Origin: Notolepis coatsorum
Taxonomy: Eukaryota; Chordata; Actinopteri; Aulopiformes; Paralepididae
Assembly (NCBI GenBank): GCA_963971535.1
Contig: OZ020585.1
Location: 21,999,958-22,063,957, forward strand
DNA: 64,000 bases
Reading direction: 5' to 3'
The notes beneath the pieces are model-generated. The model did no database searches. It saw only the letters and a program-made list of their open reading frames with translations, and was not told the origin of the DNA. Below, in pieces: positions 46,690 to 59,492 of this stretch (positions are counted from its first letter, which is position 1; every line of letters begins with the position of its first letter). Both the position numbers and the translations under genes were made by a program.

Positions 46690-48960
46690 ACCATTGTTTT
46701 ACGAACGCCCCGAAAACGTTTCAAAAGTTGTATCTGTGCCTGTGGGCTTCAGTGACCACAACATTATTGTGTTAACCTTAAAGATGAAGGTTCCTAAGGT
46801 AGGACCCAAAATAATTTATAAAAGAATATATAAGAAATGTTCTGAGGATGAGTTTATTAATGGTGTAAAAAATTTACTCTGGAATACTGTGCTAGAGACA
46901 AGGCATACAGAGGCTGCATTAGAGAAGTTTATGGAATTATTTACAGATGTCTGTGACAAACACGCTCCTGTAAAGAAGCTCTCCGTCAGAGCAATCAAAA
47001 CACATGGCTGGATCCTGAATTGAAAAACTGCATGAAAGAAAGAGACCGACTGAAAACAGTAGCTATTGCATTAGATAATCCAGAAGATTGGAAAATTTAC
47101 CGCTCATTGAGAAACAAAATAACCAAAATGAATAGGCAGAAGAAAAAACATTATTATCAAACCAGATTGGAGGAGTGTAAAGGGGACAGTAAGAGATTAT
47201 GGAAAACATTGAATGAAGCTATGGGTAGAAATAAAATGGGCAAAACGCCATCATTTATTGAGTCAGATCATGGTATATTCATCACTAAACCATTTGACAT
47301 TGCAACCCATTTCAACAACTACTTTGTTTCCAAGGTAAACACAATTAGAAATCAAATGTTGCCAATGACTGGTAAGCTGTCAGACTCTGTAATTAAAAAA
47401 CATATTATGTATGACAAGAAATGCCGATTTAAATTCAGGAGCACAAGTCCAAATTATATTGAAAAGCTCCTCCTAGCACTTAAACCAGATAAACCTTGCA
47501 GTGTTGATAATCTGAATGGAAAACTGCTACAAATGTCTGCTAAATGTGTGGCTAAGCCACTATCCCATATATTTAATTTATGTTTTGAAGAGAGGGTCTT
47601 TCCTCAGCCTTGGAAAATAGCTAAAGTAACTCCACTACCAAATAACTGTAAAGAGCCATTTACAGGTTCAAACAGTAGGCCCATTAGTATTTGACCAGTA
47701 ATAGGTAAGTTATTGGAAGGAATTGTTTTAAAGCAGATTCAAAAGTATTTCAACGAAAACAACATTAATTCTGATTTCCAGCATGCATATAGAATACAGG
47801 AACTGCTTTAACATCTCTTACAGATAGCTGGCTACAACTGATTGATAGGAAGTTAGTTGTGGGTACAGTGCTCTTGGATTTCAGTGCAGCTTTCGACATC
47901 ATAGATCATGACCTATTATTATTGAAATGATACACATATCGGTTTGAAGACACTCACTGCCATGGACTGGATGAGAAGCTACTTGTCTAATAGACAACAA
48001 TGTGTTATATTTAATGGTTCCATGTCAAATATGGTAACACTCCAGTGTGGTATTCCCCAAGGAAGTTGTCTTGGACCCCTCCTTTACTCTATATTTGTAA
48101 ATGATATTCCTTATGTATTGAAAAGTGCATAGGTATGGCGATTTATGCTGATGATACAACTATATATGCATCCGGTGAGAGCACAGAACAAGTGAATAAG
48201 ATACTTCAGTGAATTATTTATGATTTCGAATTGGATAACTGAAAACAGACTAAAATTAAATGTAGCAAAAACAACATTTCTTATACTCTGCTCTAAATAT
48301 GCCTTAAGGTCGGAGCATAGACTGAGTCTCTCATTACAAGACACTGGTATTGAACAAGTGAAGGAGGCCAAATTGTTGGGTGTAACTATTGACGAGACAT
48401 TACTATGGTCTATACATAACATGGTTACCAGGATGAGTAGAAACATCTCCATAATAAGAATAAATGCTTGCCTCCTAATGAATACAACAATTAAAATGAT
48501 AGTACAATCTTTAGTCTTGTCCCATCTTGACTACTGCCCAGCAATTTGGTCTAGCGCGTCAAAGCAAGAGCTTAGTAAACTCCAGCTCACTCAAAATAGA
48601 GCTGCCCGACCCGCTCTTCACTGCTCTATAAGGAACAGTGTGGAGGGAATGCATGCTAGACTGTCGTGGATGAGGGTGGACGAGAGACTAGCATGCAGTT
48701 TGATTCGGTTTTTAAAGAACATTTGTACCTTAGGTAAACCCACTCAATTGTATTCTATGCTTTTATCCACCAATGATAGTCATGACCATAATACCAGACA
48801 TGCTTCAAGTAGTCGCTTTACCCTACCTCTGCCTAGAACCAACGCTCTAAAGAAAACTGCAATGTATAGAGCCATAACATATTGGAATAGGATCCCATTA
48901 CATATTATACGGACGGAAAACAAGGACAGTTTCAAAAAGAAACTTAACACAATGGGGACG
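46690..48960 (+). mobile_element. decayed LINE with endonuclease end and reverse transcriptase
   Basis: The plus-strand coding potential starts with the end of an endonuclease domain (GFSDHNIIVLTLKMK, 46740-46785). It continues through the linker (KTPSFIESDHGIFITKPFD, SVDNLNGKLLQMSAKC) into the reverse transcriptase: PLPNNCKEPFTGSNSRPISI, CGIPQGSCLGPLLYSIFVND, and a catalytic YADD at 48144-48155 in a neighbouring frame. The C-terminal part has LLGVTIDETLLWSIHNMVTR and ends near FKKKLNTM. Stops near 47021 and 47692 and frame changes near 47800, 48130 and 48215 make it inactive. It is 5'-truncated and lies between the arms of element C. It belongs to the jockey/CR1/L2-type non-LTR group. Confidence 0.85.
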
Positions 48961-48989
48961 AACAACGTATTTATCCGTGTTTCGATTCC

Positions 48990-49892
48990 ACCCGTTGTGG
49001 ACAGAAGCACGGATAAATCCGTGGCAAGTTGTTATTGCTTTTATTCCATTTTAATATTCAAGGTCGCTGAGCGGCACTGCAGATATACCCTATTCTTTGA
49101 ATTTGACAAAGTGCAATACCGGCCAGATCCTCTTAGGGGCGCTATCGCGATAATGCAGTGTTCCCTGTGGCCGAACGGTGGACTATTTTTCTTTTTACTT
49201 TCAATGGAGATTTCAGTTAGCAGGATTCTGGATCTGCAGCCTGTAGCTTGGATTACGTTTTGCATCGCAGATTTCACCATGCAATAAGGGGATTTATCAT
49301 CAGCCAATGGACATATCGATCTACCAGATGGCGATCGATAACGGGAAAATGCTCGGGGGGATCCCACCGGACCACGGTAAGATCTTTTTCACGTAAAGTA
49401 CATCCCGATCGGGCCTTGTTTTGATAGCCATCCAGGCGTTTGGCCTATGAGGCTAATGAGGCTAACGCGGTTATTGCTAATCAATAATCAGAAACGACGC
49501 CCCCCCCCCCCCCTTTCATGCATACATGCGTGAGGATCGTGCCGATCATATGCAGTTTGAGTTTTAACTGGAGCGTATCTATAACCGAAATGCCATTGGA
49601 TTTAACGTTATTAGCTATTAGCCCATTATCTCGGCTTCCAGGAAATATACTAGACCAAATCCGGTATAAAGCTTATATTCACGGCGCTATAAACATTTTG
49701 AGAACGTATTGATGAAAAAAAAATTCTTTAAGCCATTTTGAAGGGACGGTTTATGGTCTCAATTCACAATGAGAATGTACAGATAGCAATACTATAAAGT
49801 ATCTATGCTCTACAAACAGCCCCACGTCTGTTTACATTCCCCGGTCCTCTTGAGATTAATTAGACTCATCCCAGTGGCCGCGAAAGTGTTAA
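48990..49892. repeat. right inverted arm of element C
   Basis: It is the inverted counterpart of 40600-41392 and 35033-35133. A poly-C tract (49500-49513) replaces the poly-G of the left arm near 40889-40896. The long plus frame that runs into it from the LINE is not a gene. Confidence 0.7.
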
Positions 49893-51454
49893 AGGAGCCA
49901 TAATCCGGAAGGAAATCAATATATGTCATGCATGAGTGTAGCTACAGCCATGTTATCCAAACTTCTTCTGTTTACTTTGCGTTTTTTTTTTAAAGGTATG
50001 GTGAAATGGATTCACCTATGACCTATAGTTTTACTCTCTATTGATTATGTATGTATGACTGATTTACACTGAATGTTTTATATTTGTATGTGTATATCTG
50101 TGAGGACCCCAGGAAGAATAGTCAACACGTTGATGATGACTGATGGGGATCCTAAACATAACATAAACATAAACACACACACACTTCACAAAAGAGCCAA
50201 CAGAATAACAACTAAGATATCATCGGCTCATTATATTTTCTGAGCTGCCAGAATGCCTGATAATGCAACAGGTTCAAATTTTTACGTCACAAGGGTCGTC
50301 TCAGTTATGGTGTTACGTGTGGGGTGTGTCTGTACCCTGATCAGGTGTTCCCAGTGTGTGATGTGTTATGTCTAGTTGTAGTTCCCTGTTCTGGTCTTGT
50401 AGTCCTTATCGTTTTCCCTCCCAGGTGTATCCATTTGCAATCAACCCAGGTGTGTCTTGTCTCGTCATCCCCTCCTGTAACTGTTCTGTTCTTCCCTGTG
50501 TGAGATGCTGATCCCGTTTGTACAGTTCTGTGTTTTGTTTGTCATTATTTTATGTTACTCCTCGATTACAAAACCATGGTAATTATAATTAAATATCTTT
50601 TGTTGGTTACTTTGGCTACCATCTCCTCATTATGTTACCGTAAGGGTCCACCTGTTCTAGGACCCTCCCCTCCTGTCTGTACTCCTCAACAACCCCCACC
50701 TTTGCACATACTCTTCCATGGACTTCCTCCACCTGCTGGACAATTCTCAACAGTTCACCTTGTTCATTTATATCTGCTCAATATCTTTACCACCTTGTTT
50801 GCCTTGTTTACCTCCTTAGTGTTCTTGCCTGTAATTCTGTTGTCTCCATTGTTTCCCCTGCCTTAGTCTAGTGTTGTTGTGGGTATTTGTATTTCAGCCC
50901 AGTGTTGTATTGTGTTCTAGCCTAGTTTATTCCCCAGTGTGTTTTAACCTTGTGTTAGTTCTGTTTTGCTCCCAGATGTGTCTTGTTCCAAATTACCATC
51001 TTGTGTCAATCAGTGTGTGTATATCTGCCTCGTTTGCCAGTCTCTCTTTGTGGGTTCATTGTTTCGGTCCCTGCTTGTGTTTGGTGTTCATGTTTCGGTT
51101 CCATGTTTGATGTCCACGTCCTTGTTCATGTGCTGTTCTCCTGTGTTCTAGTAAGTTTCTGTTTATGCCTCAGTAGTACTATAAGTAATGCCAGGGAACC
51201 GCCAGCAGAGGGCATACCAGGACTTTGACCATACGTTCAGTTTGATATGCACTATCGTCGTCATCCTTACTGAGTGATGTCAACTATAGCCCCCCCCCCC
51301 CCCCCCCCCCCCCCCGCCCCCCAAAAAAAGAAAAAAAACATAAATCTGAGGGCCCTTCCTGCTAGACTATGAAGGCCGCTCACAACTAGCCTGTGTGCAT
51401 GACACACAAACACATACTGTGCACTTGCACGTGCAAACACACAGACACAGCCAC
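49893..51454. other. unassigned, T-rich sequence
   Basis: Bases 50300-51240 are rich in TGTGTCT, GTTCTGTT and CCTAGT words like degenerate LTR or 3' UTR sequence, but I could not define ends. Frames of 80-104 codons lack conserved content. A poly-C tract lies at 51291-51315. Confidence 0.4.
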
Positions 51455-51555
51455 TGTTGTTATTGCAGACAAAGACGGGAACACAGCATTATTCATGTTT
51501 TGAAACCAATTCCTGGACGCAACTCAAGGTTTGCTTCCCAGAATGCACTTTGTAT
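51455..51555 (+). repeat. dispersed repeat F, copy 2
   Basis: CACTGTTGTTATTGCAGACA, GGGAACACAGCATTATTCAT and GCTTCCCAGAATGCACTTTG repeat 25921-26046 in the same orientation. Confidence 0.75.
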
Positions 51556-51853
51556 GTCTCTTATTATGCGTCACCATAGCAGTGCTCAAAAAGGTTTTAT
51601 GACCATGTTTCTCTATGTGCCCTGCATGTGCCCTGCATGATGCATCCAAGACAAGGCTGATACTGCCCCCCTGTGGAACAAAATGGAAAATCAGGAACTC
51701 AAACAGCACTGCAAACCTTTCAGAGAGATCCATTACAACAAGTCTCTTCGAAAGCCACACACCATGAATCATACATATATATTTTTACCTGAATCCTATC
51801 GTTGAGGAGGGCAGGTGTTAATCTGACATACGGTCGGCCACATTGACCCCCTG

Positions 51854-51935
51854 CCCCCCCAGATGAGGTCACCCAGAGGAGAGCAGACCTCTAGCCCCCC
51901 CAGATGACGTCACCCAGAGGAGAGCAGACCTCTAG
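51854..51935. repeat. 41-bp tandem duplication
   Basis: Two copies of CCCCCCAGATGA(G/C)GTCACC followed by CAGAGGAGAGCAGACCTCTAG lie head to tail and differ by one base. Confidence 0.9.
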
Positions 51936-51956
51936 TGAACTGCAGACGTTATCTCT

Positions 51957-52317
51957 TTAAAGGAACCGGCCAACATTTTGGGAAATTAGCTTATCGCCTT
52001 CTCCAGAGAGAGACAATCAGATAGATACGAGTTTCCTCTCTGTGCGTTCAGTAGAAAGCTATCTGGCTGCATGTTAGCCTAGCTTAGCACAATGAATGGA
52101 AGTGGACATGACCAGTTAGCCTTCAGGAGAGGTGCTAGTTGGACAATGTCTAGGCTAACCGGTCATGTCCGCTTCCATTCATTGTGCTAAGCTAGGCTAA
52201 CGTGCAGCCAGATAGCTTTCTACTGAACGCACAGAGAGGAAACTGGTATCTATCTTCTTGTCTTTCTCTGGAGAAGACGGTAAGCCAATTTCCCAAAATG
52301 TTGGCGTGTTCCTTTAA
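51957..52317. mobile_element. fold-back MITE with TTAA ends
   Basis: TTAAAGGAAC at the left and GTTCCTTTAA at the right are the tips of arms about 165 bp long. The arms match over almost all positions (CCAACATTTTGGGAAATT, TTTCCTCTCTGTGCGTTCAG, AGCACAATGAATGGAAG). The central loop is only about 25 bp. It has no coding capacity. Confidence 0.85.
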
Positions 52318-53309
<992 letters not shown>

Positions 53310-53640
53310 GCCTGGGGAGGGTGTAGACTACTACATGCCTCCTCTGATACATGTGGAGTCGCCAGTCGCTTCTTTTCACCTGACAGCTAGGTGTTTCACT
53401 GGAAGAATGTATAGTAACACGTGTGTGGAGGTTCACACCAGATCCCCTCCCTGCTGAACAGGCGCCCCAACCGACCAGTAGGAGTCGCTGTTGTTGCAAC
53501 GACCAGGATTCATATCCCACCATGGCTTCCCACACACGAACACTGCGAGTACAGCTGTCGGGAATTGAAGTTGAACCTGGGTCTCTGTGGTGGTAGGCGA
53601 GTACTTACACCTCTACACTACTCAGACACCCCTCATATTC
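53310..53640 (-). mobile_element. SINE family 2-related copy with tRNA-like head
   Basis: On minus it starts GGGGTGTCTGAGTAGTGTAG and AGGTGTAAG (A-box-like), then CAGGTTCAACTTCAATTCCC. It has CGGTTGGGGCGCCTGTTCAG and CAGGTGAAAAGAAGCGACTG, as in 22412-22665. Confidence 0.6.
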
Positions 53641-53849
53641 TTATCTTAATGGGTGTATGATCTCAGATTCGAATTTTGAAAACTAAACAATGGCATGGTG
53701 TTCACAATCAAAAGCCAAGGAAACTACAGTATAATAGTTTATAGTTTCCTTATTGAAAGCAATAGACTGATATAATTGTATGGTGGAATTCTGAGAAAAA
53801 TCTATCTATCGACAGCAGCCACCTCCAACCAATATCAGTAAGACCAAGG

Positions 53850-54235
53850 AGCAAGAAGCAAGAAGAGGCCCCCTACTCCCATCACTATCCAAGAGGAGGA
53901 GGTGGAGATGGTGGAGAGACTTACCATCCTGGGAGTACACTTGAACAGAGAGTGTACTCCCAGAGATCAACTCAAGAGATGCTAACAAACTGAACAAGCT
54001 GGTGAGGAAGGCTAGCTCAGTAGTGGGAGTAAAATTGGTCAAACTAGAGTTGGTGGCAGAGAGGATGAGGAAAAAGCTGGACGCTATACTGGAAAATCCC
54101 TTCCACCCCATCTAAAAGGAGCTAGCCAAGATAAGGAGCATGTTCAGCCATAGACATACCCCCCGCAACACACCACAAATTGCCTCGGCCAGTCCTTTGT
54201 GCCAGTAGCCATCAGACTACACAACCATGGGCATG
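53850..54235 (+). mobile_element. LINE C-terminal fragment
   Basis: Broken frames encode LTILGVHLNRE, SSVVGVKLVKLELVAERMRK and KLDAILENPFHP. This is the C-terminal signature of a teleost jockey/Rex-type LINE in which the usual next words are a serine-rich stretch and AIRLYN. Stops lie between the segments (for example near 53983 and 54113), so the fragment is dead. Confidence 0.55.
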
Positions 54236-54715
54236 GACTGCTATCTATCTACAGTTGAGGCCAAAATTATTATCCCCCCAGGAATTATGGAAAATTTTCC
54301 TAAAATTCGTCCCAATGTTTGCAGCATTGATACAACTTGATATAATAAAACATTAACCAGTTATATTTAGTAGCTTTTGGTACATTTTGGGATATAAAAT
54401 AAGTGTTTAGGCTTGCTTTATATCAAATATATGTGTTGGTGAAAAATGTGTTGGTCAAAAATATTAGCCGCCATGTGAATTCTTGCTTTCAAAACACCTA
54501 CCATCAACCAATGAGCTTTCAAACCACACCTGTACAGTCAATTGGCTTCCTAATAATACTTGAACATTCAATCAGCATAAAAGGACTCCAAGAAACAGGC
54601 CACTTGAATACATTATTGAGAGAGACTATACCACTACTCTTACTCACCATGCCAAAGACAAAGGAAATCACTCTTGAGCTCAGAAAGAAGATAGTGGAGG
54701 CTCATGATAAGGGGG

Positions 54716-54810
54716 AATAGAATAGAATAGAATAGAATAGAATAGAATAGAATAGAATAGAATAGAATAGAATAGAATAGAATAGAATAGAATAGAATAG
54801 AATAGAATAA
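54716..54810. repeat. (AATAG)n pentanucleotide array
   Basis: About 19 AATAG units, perfect, grown inside the Tc1 transposase region. Confidence 0.95.
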
Positions 54811-54836
54811 ATTGGAATAGTTTGGAAGGCTATACT

Positions 54837-55371
54837 TGTTACAGCCACAGCCAGGGCTTTTCTCTCCCCTGTGTGTGTCAGCAGGTTCCCAAGTCCATAC
54901 ATGGTCCTTCCTGTCCCCACCTCACAACCACTGTCTACCTACACACCTGAGAACCCTACACGCCTGATGGCCTACACACCTGAGAACCCTCACATCATCA
55001 AGGAGCCAGGATAAAGAGGCCTGCACTCCTGTCACTCCTTGTCCGAGTGTTGTTTTCACCTCCTGTGGTATAGGACTCTATTCAGACCTCAGCGCTCCAT
55101 ACTAACTCTTGTTCTCTGATGTCCAGGATCTCACCTCTCCGGACTACACCTCAACCACGGACCCTCACCAGCGTGAACCATCATGGACCTCACAGCTCAC
55201 ACACACACACCCACCCAGTCTGTCGCTCCTCCACTCCTTGACCCTTGTCTCTGAGCTCCTCTCACCACCTTGGACCTTGCTTCCCATACTCATTAAATAT
55301 TCTAAACCGCTCTATTCTCCTGTGCCTGTGGCCTGCTCCTGGGGTTCTACAAAAGACACCTAATCATAACA
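54837..55371 (+). mobile_element. LTR-like fossil 1 (solo) in Tc1
   Basis: A 535-bp unit runs from TGTTACAGCCACAGCC to CTAATCATAACA, flanked by the 5-bp duplicate ATACT (54832-54836 and 55372-55376). The TG...CA ends and 5-bp duplication fit a solo LTR. No internal part is present. Related copies are at 57986-58525 and 59493-60142. Confidence 0.6.
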
Positions 55372-56245
55372 ATACTGCCATTTTCAAGCATTTCACAGTG
55401 TCTAGAACTGCTGTACATTGCATCATTGCTAAGTACAAGGAGACAAATTCTGTAAGAAACAAACCTGGGTGTGGTCGAAAGCGCATGTTTTCAAGAATTC
55501 TGGAGAAGAAATTAGTCAGAGATGTCAGCAAGAAGCCCCAGACATCTGCCAAGATGATTGTTGCTGACCTGGTCCCCGTTCCCTGTACGTGGCTAACAGA
55601 GTTAGCCGGATAATCTTCAGGATAACTTGACATACAGTAAGTCAGGCTTTTCGGTTCCACGAAGCAGGTTTGTCTAAATCACTATGGCAACAGATCGAAC
55701 ATAGTTATGTTAGCTGGATAAACTGGCCACTCCCTTGCAAAAAAATGCCAACTCCCTTCCTCAGAGATCCCATTATACCATTCTGAATTATGTTTTTGTG
55801 CTTAGTTTTTCTAGAGGGGGCATTTGAAATGTAAAATAAATTAATAGACCTAAAATGCTGATAATAAATCATATTCAGCCTATGGATTTACTTTGTCCTA
55901 AATAATGCACGTCATAGCTATACGGCGCACGCGACACACACTATGTGGTTATTTTAATGACGGAGCATTGCAAATGTGAATCCCGCAGGGATATTTTTAA
56001 TGAATGAAACTTGGATCCTATCGGGCGTTTGGCTCTGATTCGTTTCATATTCTCATGTATTTGCTGAACTGGAGCGCCAGGATTGTGTTTCATTCAAGCA
56101 TAAATTGAAGCGTCTTTACGCGTGGATTGTGGATGTGAATTACGAGGAATCTGAATCTGTGGATTGTTGAATTGTATCACTGTAACTGGGATTAAAATGT
56201 CTGAGGAGATGCGCTGTTTGATGGACTTGATGACGTGGACGTGAC

Positions 56246-56431
56246 TTGAGAAAAGTGAATGAGCAATTGCAAGCCTTTGACGTTTTGATGAATGAATTTG
56301 AGAAAATGCATTTATCTGTTCAAGCACTGTTATCTGATGATGAAAAAGAGGGTGATGACTGGTATAAACCAAAGGTTAATCAATTCAATGCATGTATGGA
56401 TGATGTCCGAAACAGATTAAAACCTGATTAA
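56246..56431 (+). mobile_element. BEL-like gag N-terminal remnant (fossil)
   Basis: The short frame VNEQLQAFDVLMNEFEKMHL, DDEKEGDDWYKPKVNQF resembles the helical N-terminal region of gag in teleost BEL elements, as in the ORF at 30315. No other parts are recognised here. It is a broken, old fragment. Confidence 0.4.
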
Positions 56432-56619
56432 TAGTGAAACTGTTAATAGCCTCCAAGTCTCTCTGACACCGTTATTTCGGGGGTCGCGCCTTGAAAACTT
56501 TGGGAACCATGTATTTATATAGTACATGATACCTGAGTGCATACAGTACAGATATCCTCATACGTATCTTTTAATTTGTATCAATTAGATTTGGGCTTGT
56601 TTTTATCTACTTATTCTGA

Positions 56620-56834
56620 AAGAGTTGAAATAATAAATAATATACATTTGCCCAACACTTGCCCGCATTTAACTTGTCTGCGATATTTTGCCATGCTTCT
56701 TGTCTTGCTCTCGCAGCGGTGGCAGTGTTTGATTTTGCCATGATTATGGTCTTATATTCCTCATAAGCGTTCATTATCATCTCCCGCTCGTCAGCGTTGA
56801 AAAAAGACGCTCTTGCTTTGACTGGAGTTGCCAT
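56620..56834 (-). pseudogene. Myb/SANT-like (NAIF1-type) Harbinger protein, N-terminal exon
   Basis: On minus, MATPVKARASFFNADEREMI then EEYKTIIMAKSNTATAARAR and QEAWQNIADKLNA form the first helices of the Myb-like DNA-binding domain. This domain accompanies Harbinger transposases (NAIF1/MSANTD family). After KLNA the frame continues into unrelated residues. A possible GC-type donor (GCAAGTG) lies at that point, so an intron or decay could explain the break. The rest of the protein was not found. Confidence 0.6.
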
Positions 56835-56858
56835 TATGCCGTTAGAAAATCAGGATTT

Positions 56859-57322
56859 CGGGCGGCTAGGTGGTGTAGTGGGCAAGGCGCTCGCCACCAA
56901 TGCTGGAGACGCTGGGTTCGAGCCCAGCTCTCCGCATTGCTATCAGCTTGGCTGGTCGTTCATACTAATACAATTGGCAGTATTAGGGGGTGGGAAGCTG
57001 ATGGGTGGGAATCGGACGTTGTGGACAGCGACTCCTACAGGTCGGTTGGTGCGCCTGCGCAGCAGAATCAGGAAGCGACGGGGGCGGCGTGTCCCTCCCA
57101 CGCAGACCCTCGACGCTGAGAGATCGCGCTGTGCAGGTGAAAAGATGCGACGGCTGCTTCCTCGAGTACCGGAGGGGACACGTGATGTAAGGCTTCGTCC
57201 ACATTGCAGCCGGCTTGTGGGAGGCATGGCCTAACAGCGTTCGAGACAGGGGAGGGTAGAATTGGACGATACGAAATTGGGATGGGAGAAAAATAGAAAA
57301 TGGGAGAAAAAGTAGACCAAAA
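56859..57322 (+). mobile_element. tRNA-derived SINE family 2, full copy with 13-bp target duplication
   Basis: It is flanked by AAAATCAGGATTT at 56846-56858 and 57323-57335. The head GGTGGTGTAGTGGGCAAGGC (A-box region) and GGGTTCGAGCCC (B-box) are intact. The body has CTGATGGGTGGGAATCGG, GGTCGGTTGGTGCGCCTGCG and TTGTGGGAGGCATGG, and the tail TTGGGATGGGAGAAAAATAG. It is 464 bp long and sits in the Harbinger-type element. Confidence 0.9.
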
Positions 57323-57985
57323 AAAATCAGGATTTTGGCGATCGACACCTCCCCCTTTTCTGGTAAAACGGCCACACGCAATTGCTGAAGTCTGGTTCGA
57401 ATTAATGAGACCGAATCAGCCTTCGAGAAACCGAGAGCCTGACTTCAATCATCGGGTTCATTTAATTAAGCTGGGACTTTTGATCGATTTAGTTGAACCA
57501 GGTACAGGGAATGGGGCCCTGGCCTCTTCTGAAGTTGATGTTTCAAGGAACACAGTTGTGAGGGTTCTTCATTCAAGATTTCAAGATTCAAGAGTTTTAT
57601 TCATCACATACATACCAGGGCATACAGTGAAATGCGGTTGGCCATGCCCGCTTCGATTGTGCAATAAAACAATAGTAATAGTAATAATAATAAAAAGATA
57701 ACTAGAATAGACATGCTAAAATAGACATGTTAATAAATCGCTTAAAGGCACTGGATCCTATGTACATTCCTATACAATGTGCAGTTTTTCTTCTATGTCT
57801 ATATGCTATACTTGCTGTTACTAACTATACTATACAACAATCACAACAAGTTATTTTCTTAAAGTGTCCTTTTCCTTCCTTTGAAGTGTCCTTTTCTTGT
57901 GTGTTTAAAGTGACCTGTGGTGCGTTTGTGTGTGTGCGAGTGCAGAATGTTGTGTTGTGTGTGTGTATGTGTGTGTTCATGTGTG

Positions 57986-58525
57986 TGTGAGGAGGGGGTT
58001 TTGCGGAGCCCAATAGCAAACACAGGAGGAGAGAGAATGGAGCGGTTTAGGGTGTTTAATAGTATTTCCCCAAGCAGACAGTTTACAGGCAAATACAGGA
58101 ATGTACAGGTACGTGTTGTAATAGGCGAGAGCAGGAGCACCCCTTGTGCAGCACGGGACAACAGGTACAGGGATGTACGATAGACGAGAGCTGGTGCACT
58201 CCTAGTGCAGCACGGGACATCCAGGTTGGAGGTGTACTGGAGCGGTGATCCTGGGCACAGAGAGAAACAGATTAGGACAAGGTATATCAACGAGGACAGG
58301 GTTGCAAGGCTTTAGGTTCGTCATCGTACCTAGGTAGCTAGTTTAACACTGCGACGAGGGACGACAGGATCCGTCAGGTGATATAGGGGCTGCTGATGAG
58401 GGAATCCCTCACAGCCGCGGTGATTGATGCTCGTCTGGCAGCGTGGGAATGCTGCAGCAGGAAGCTGCCCATATATGGGCACGGCAGGATGGGGGCAGAG
58501 GAAGGCCCGAGCCCTGACCATGACA
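57986..58525 (-). mobile_element. LTR-like fossil 2 (solo)
   Basis: On minus it runs from TGTCATGGTCAGGGCTCG to CCCCCTCCTCACA. It is flanked by the 5-bp duplicate GTGTG (57981-57985 and 58526-58530). It shares GCTCCATTCTCTC and CTCCTGTGT with the copy at 59493-60142. No internal part is seen. Confidence 0.55.
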
Positions 58526-59039
58526 GTGTGCTTAAAGCATAAAGGCAGAGTGTCTACAACACCGTTGCTTTGTCGATGTTGTGTTGCAGTTGCTTTGAAG
58601 TTTCTGTAGCATGCAGAGGCCTTTAGTCTCTCTGTTCTTGTTGCATGTATACGGAGGCGCTTACCTGAAGCTGTTATTGGGGTGGTGAGGGTCCTTCATT
58701 ATTCTACAGGCTCTGGATTTGCACCTCCTATTGTATAAGTCCTGCAGGGGTGGTAGTGCAATACCCCCGTAGTCCATTCTGCTTAGCGCACCACTCTCTG
58801 TAGGGCCTTCCTATCCTGGGCCGTGTTGTTTCCAAACCAGGCAGTGATGTTCCCAGTCAGAATGCTCTCTACAGCCCTGGAATAGAAGGAGTGGTGTATC
58901 TTCCCTGATACTCTGAACTTCCTTAATTGTCTCAGGTGGTAGAGGCGCTGTTTCGCCTTTTTTATCACAGTGGCTATGTGAGTTGACCATGTCAGGTCCT
59001 CTGTGATGTGGACTCCCAGGTACTTAAAACTGCTCACCC

Positions 59040-59041
<2 letters not shown>

Positions 59042-59106
<65 letters not shown>

Positions 59107-59416
59107 CAATCAATCAATCAATCAATCAATCAGATTTATTTATATAGCACATTTAACATGACACATGGGGCGCCCTCGTGGCGCATACCATAGTGCCTCA
59201 CGCACCTACGCGGCCGACCCGGGTTCGATCCCAGCTCCCGTCATTATTTGTCGCATGTCCTCCCCACCTCTCCTCCCGTTCGCCCTCTCCTCTGTCGGTC
59301 CTGCGTGGCCAATAAAGCTGTAAAAATGCAAAAAAAAAAATATTAAAAACATGACACATGTCAACCAAAGTGCTGTACAGAGGGTAGATACATAGATACA
59401 TATAGACAACAATCAC
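59042..59416 (-). mobile_element. (CAAT)n-tailed retroelement 3' end with SINE inside
   Basis: An (AATC)n run (59042-59131) is followed by ATTTATTTATATAGCACATT and, after a SINE, AACCAAAGTGCTGTACAGAG. The CACCCT/AACCCT sequence of the host LINE lies on both sides, suggesting a short target duplication. Confidence 0.55.
59168..59347 (+). mobile_element. short tRNA-derived SINE family 4 with 13-bp target duplication
   Basis: It is flanked by AACATGACACATG at 59155-59167 and 59348-59360. It starts GGGCGCCCTCGTGGCGCA and has a B-box, CCGGGTTCGATCCC, at about 59219-59232. It ends AATAAAGCTGTAAAAATGC and poly-A. About 180 bp, apparently complete. Confidence 0.85.
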
Positions 59417-59492
59417 AACCCTGTCTAGGATAGCCCCATTTATCCACAGTGACTTGTGTGTCCCCTGCTGTATTCTCCTAAAATCCACAACC

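Larger units (their letters stand above)
54253..55600 (+). mobile_element. Tc1-type transposon, left part (interrupted)
   Basis: The terminal sequence TACAGTTGAGGCCAAAATTA is typical of teleost Tc1 elements. The transposase begins MPKTKEITLELRKKIVEAHD at 54650 and continues after an interruption as KHFTVSRTAVHCIIAKYKET and NSVRNKPGCGRKRMFSR, the paired helix-turn-helix region. The coding part is interrupted by a pentanucleotide array and an LTR-like insertion. The reading ends near 55590 where a Harbinger-type element begins. A C-terminal part of a Tc1 transposase is found at 60821-61170. Confidence 0.8.
55590..57530. mobile_element. PIF/Harbinger-type element (decayed)
   Basis: Subterminal sequences AAGTCAGGCTTTTCGG (about 55640) and the inverted GAAACCGAGAGCCTGACTT (about 57440) pair. 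A Myb/SANT-like ORF lies between them on minus. A SINE (56859-57322) and a gag-like remnant (56246-56431) lie within the span. The DDE transposase was not found. Confidence 0.5.

Noticed and set aside
48985-49287. C-terminal part of a 355-codon plus frame as a protein
   Set aside because: The LINE coding part ends near 48960; the rest of the frame is the inverted arm of element C, whose counterpart at 40600-41392 has no matching open frame.
50552-51228. Overlapping frames of 79-104 codons with hydrophobic residues
   Set aside because: They are T-rich low-complexity translations with no conserved motif, no splice support and several overlapping frames.
59201-59240. A functional tRNA gene
   Set aside because: Only the B-box region is convincing; the flanking 13-bp duplication and poly-A tail show that it is a SINE.
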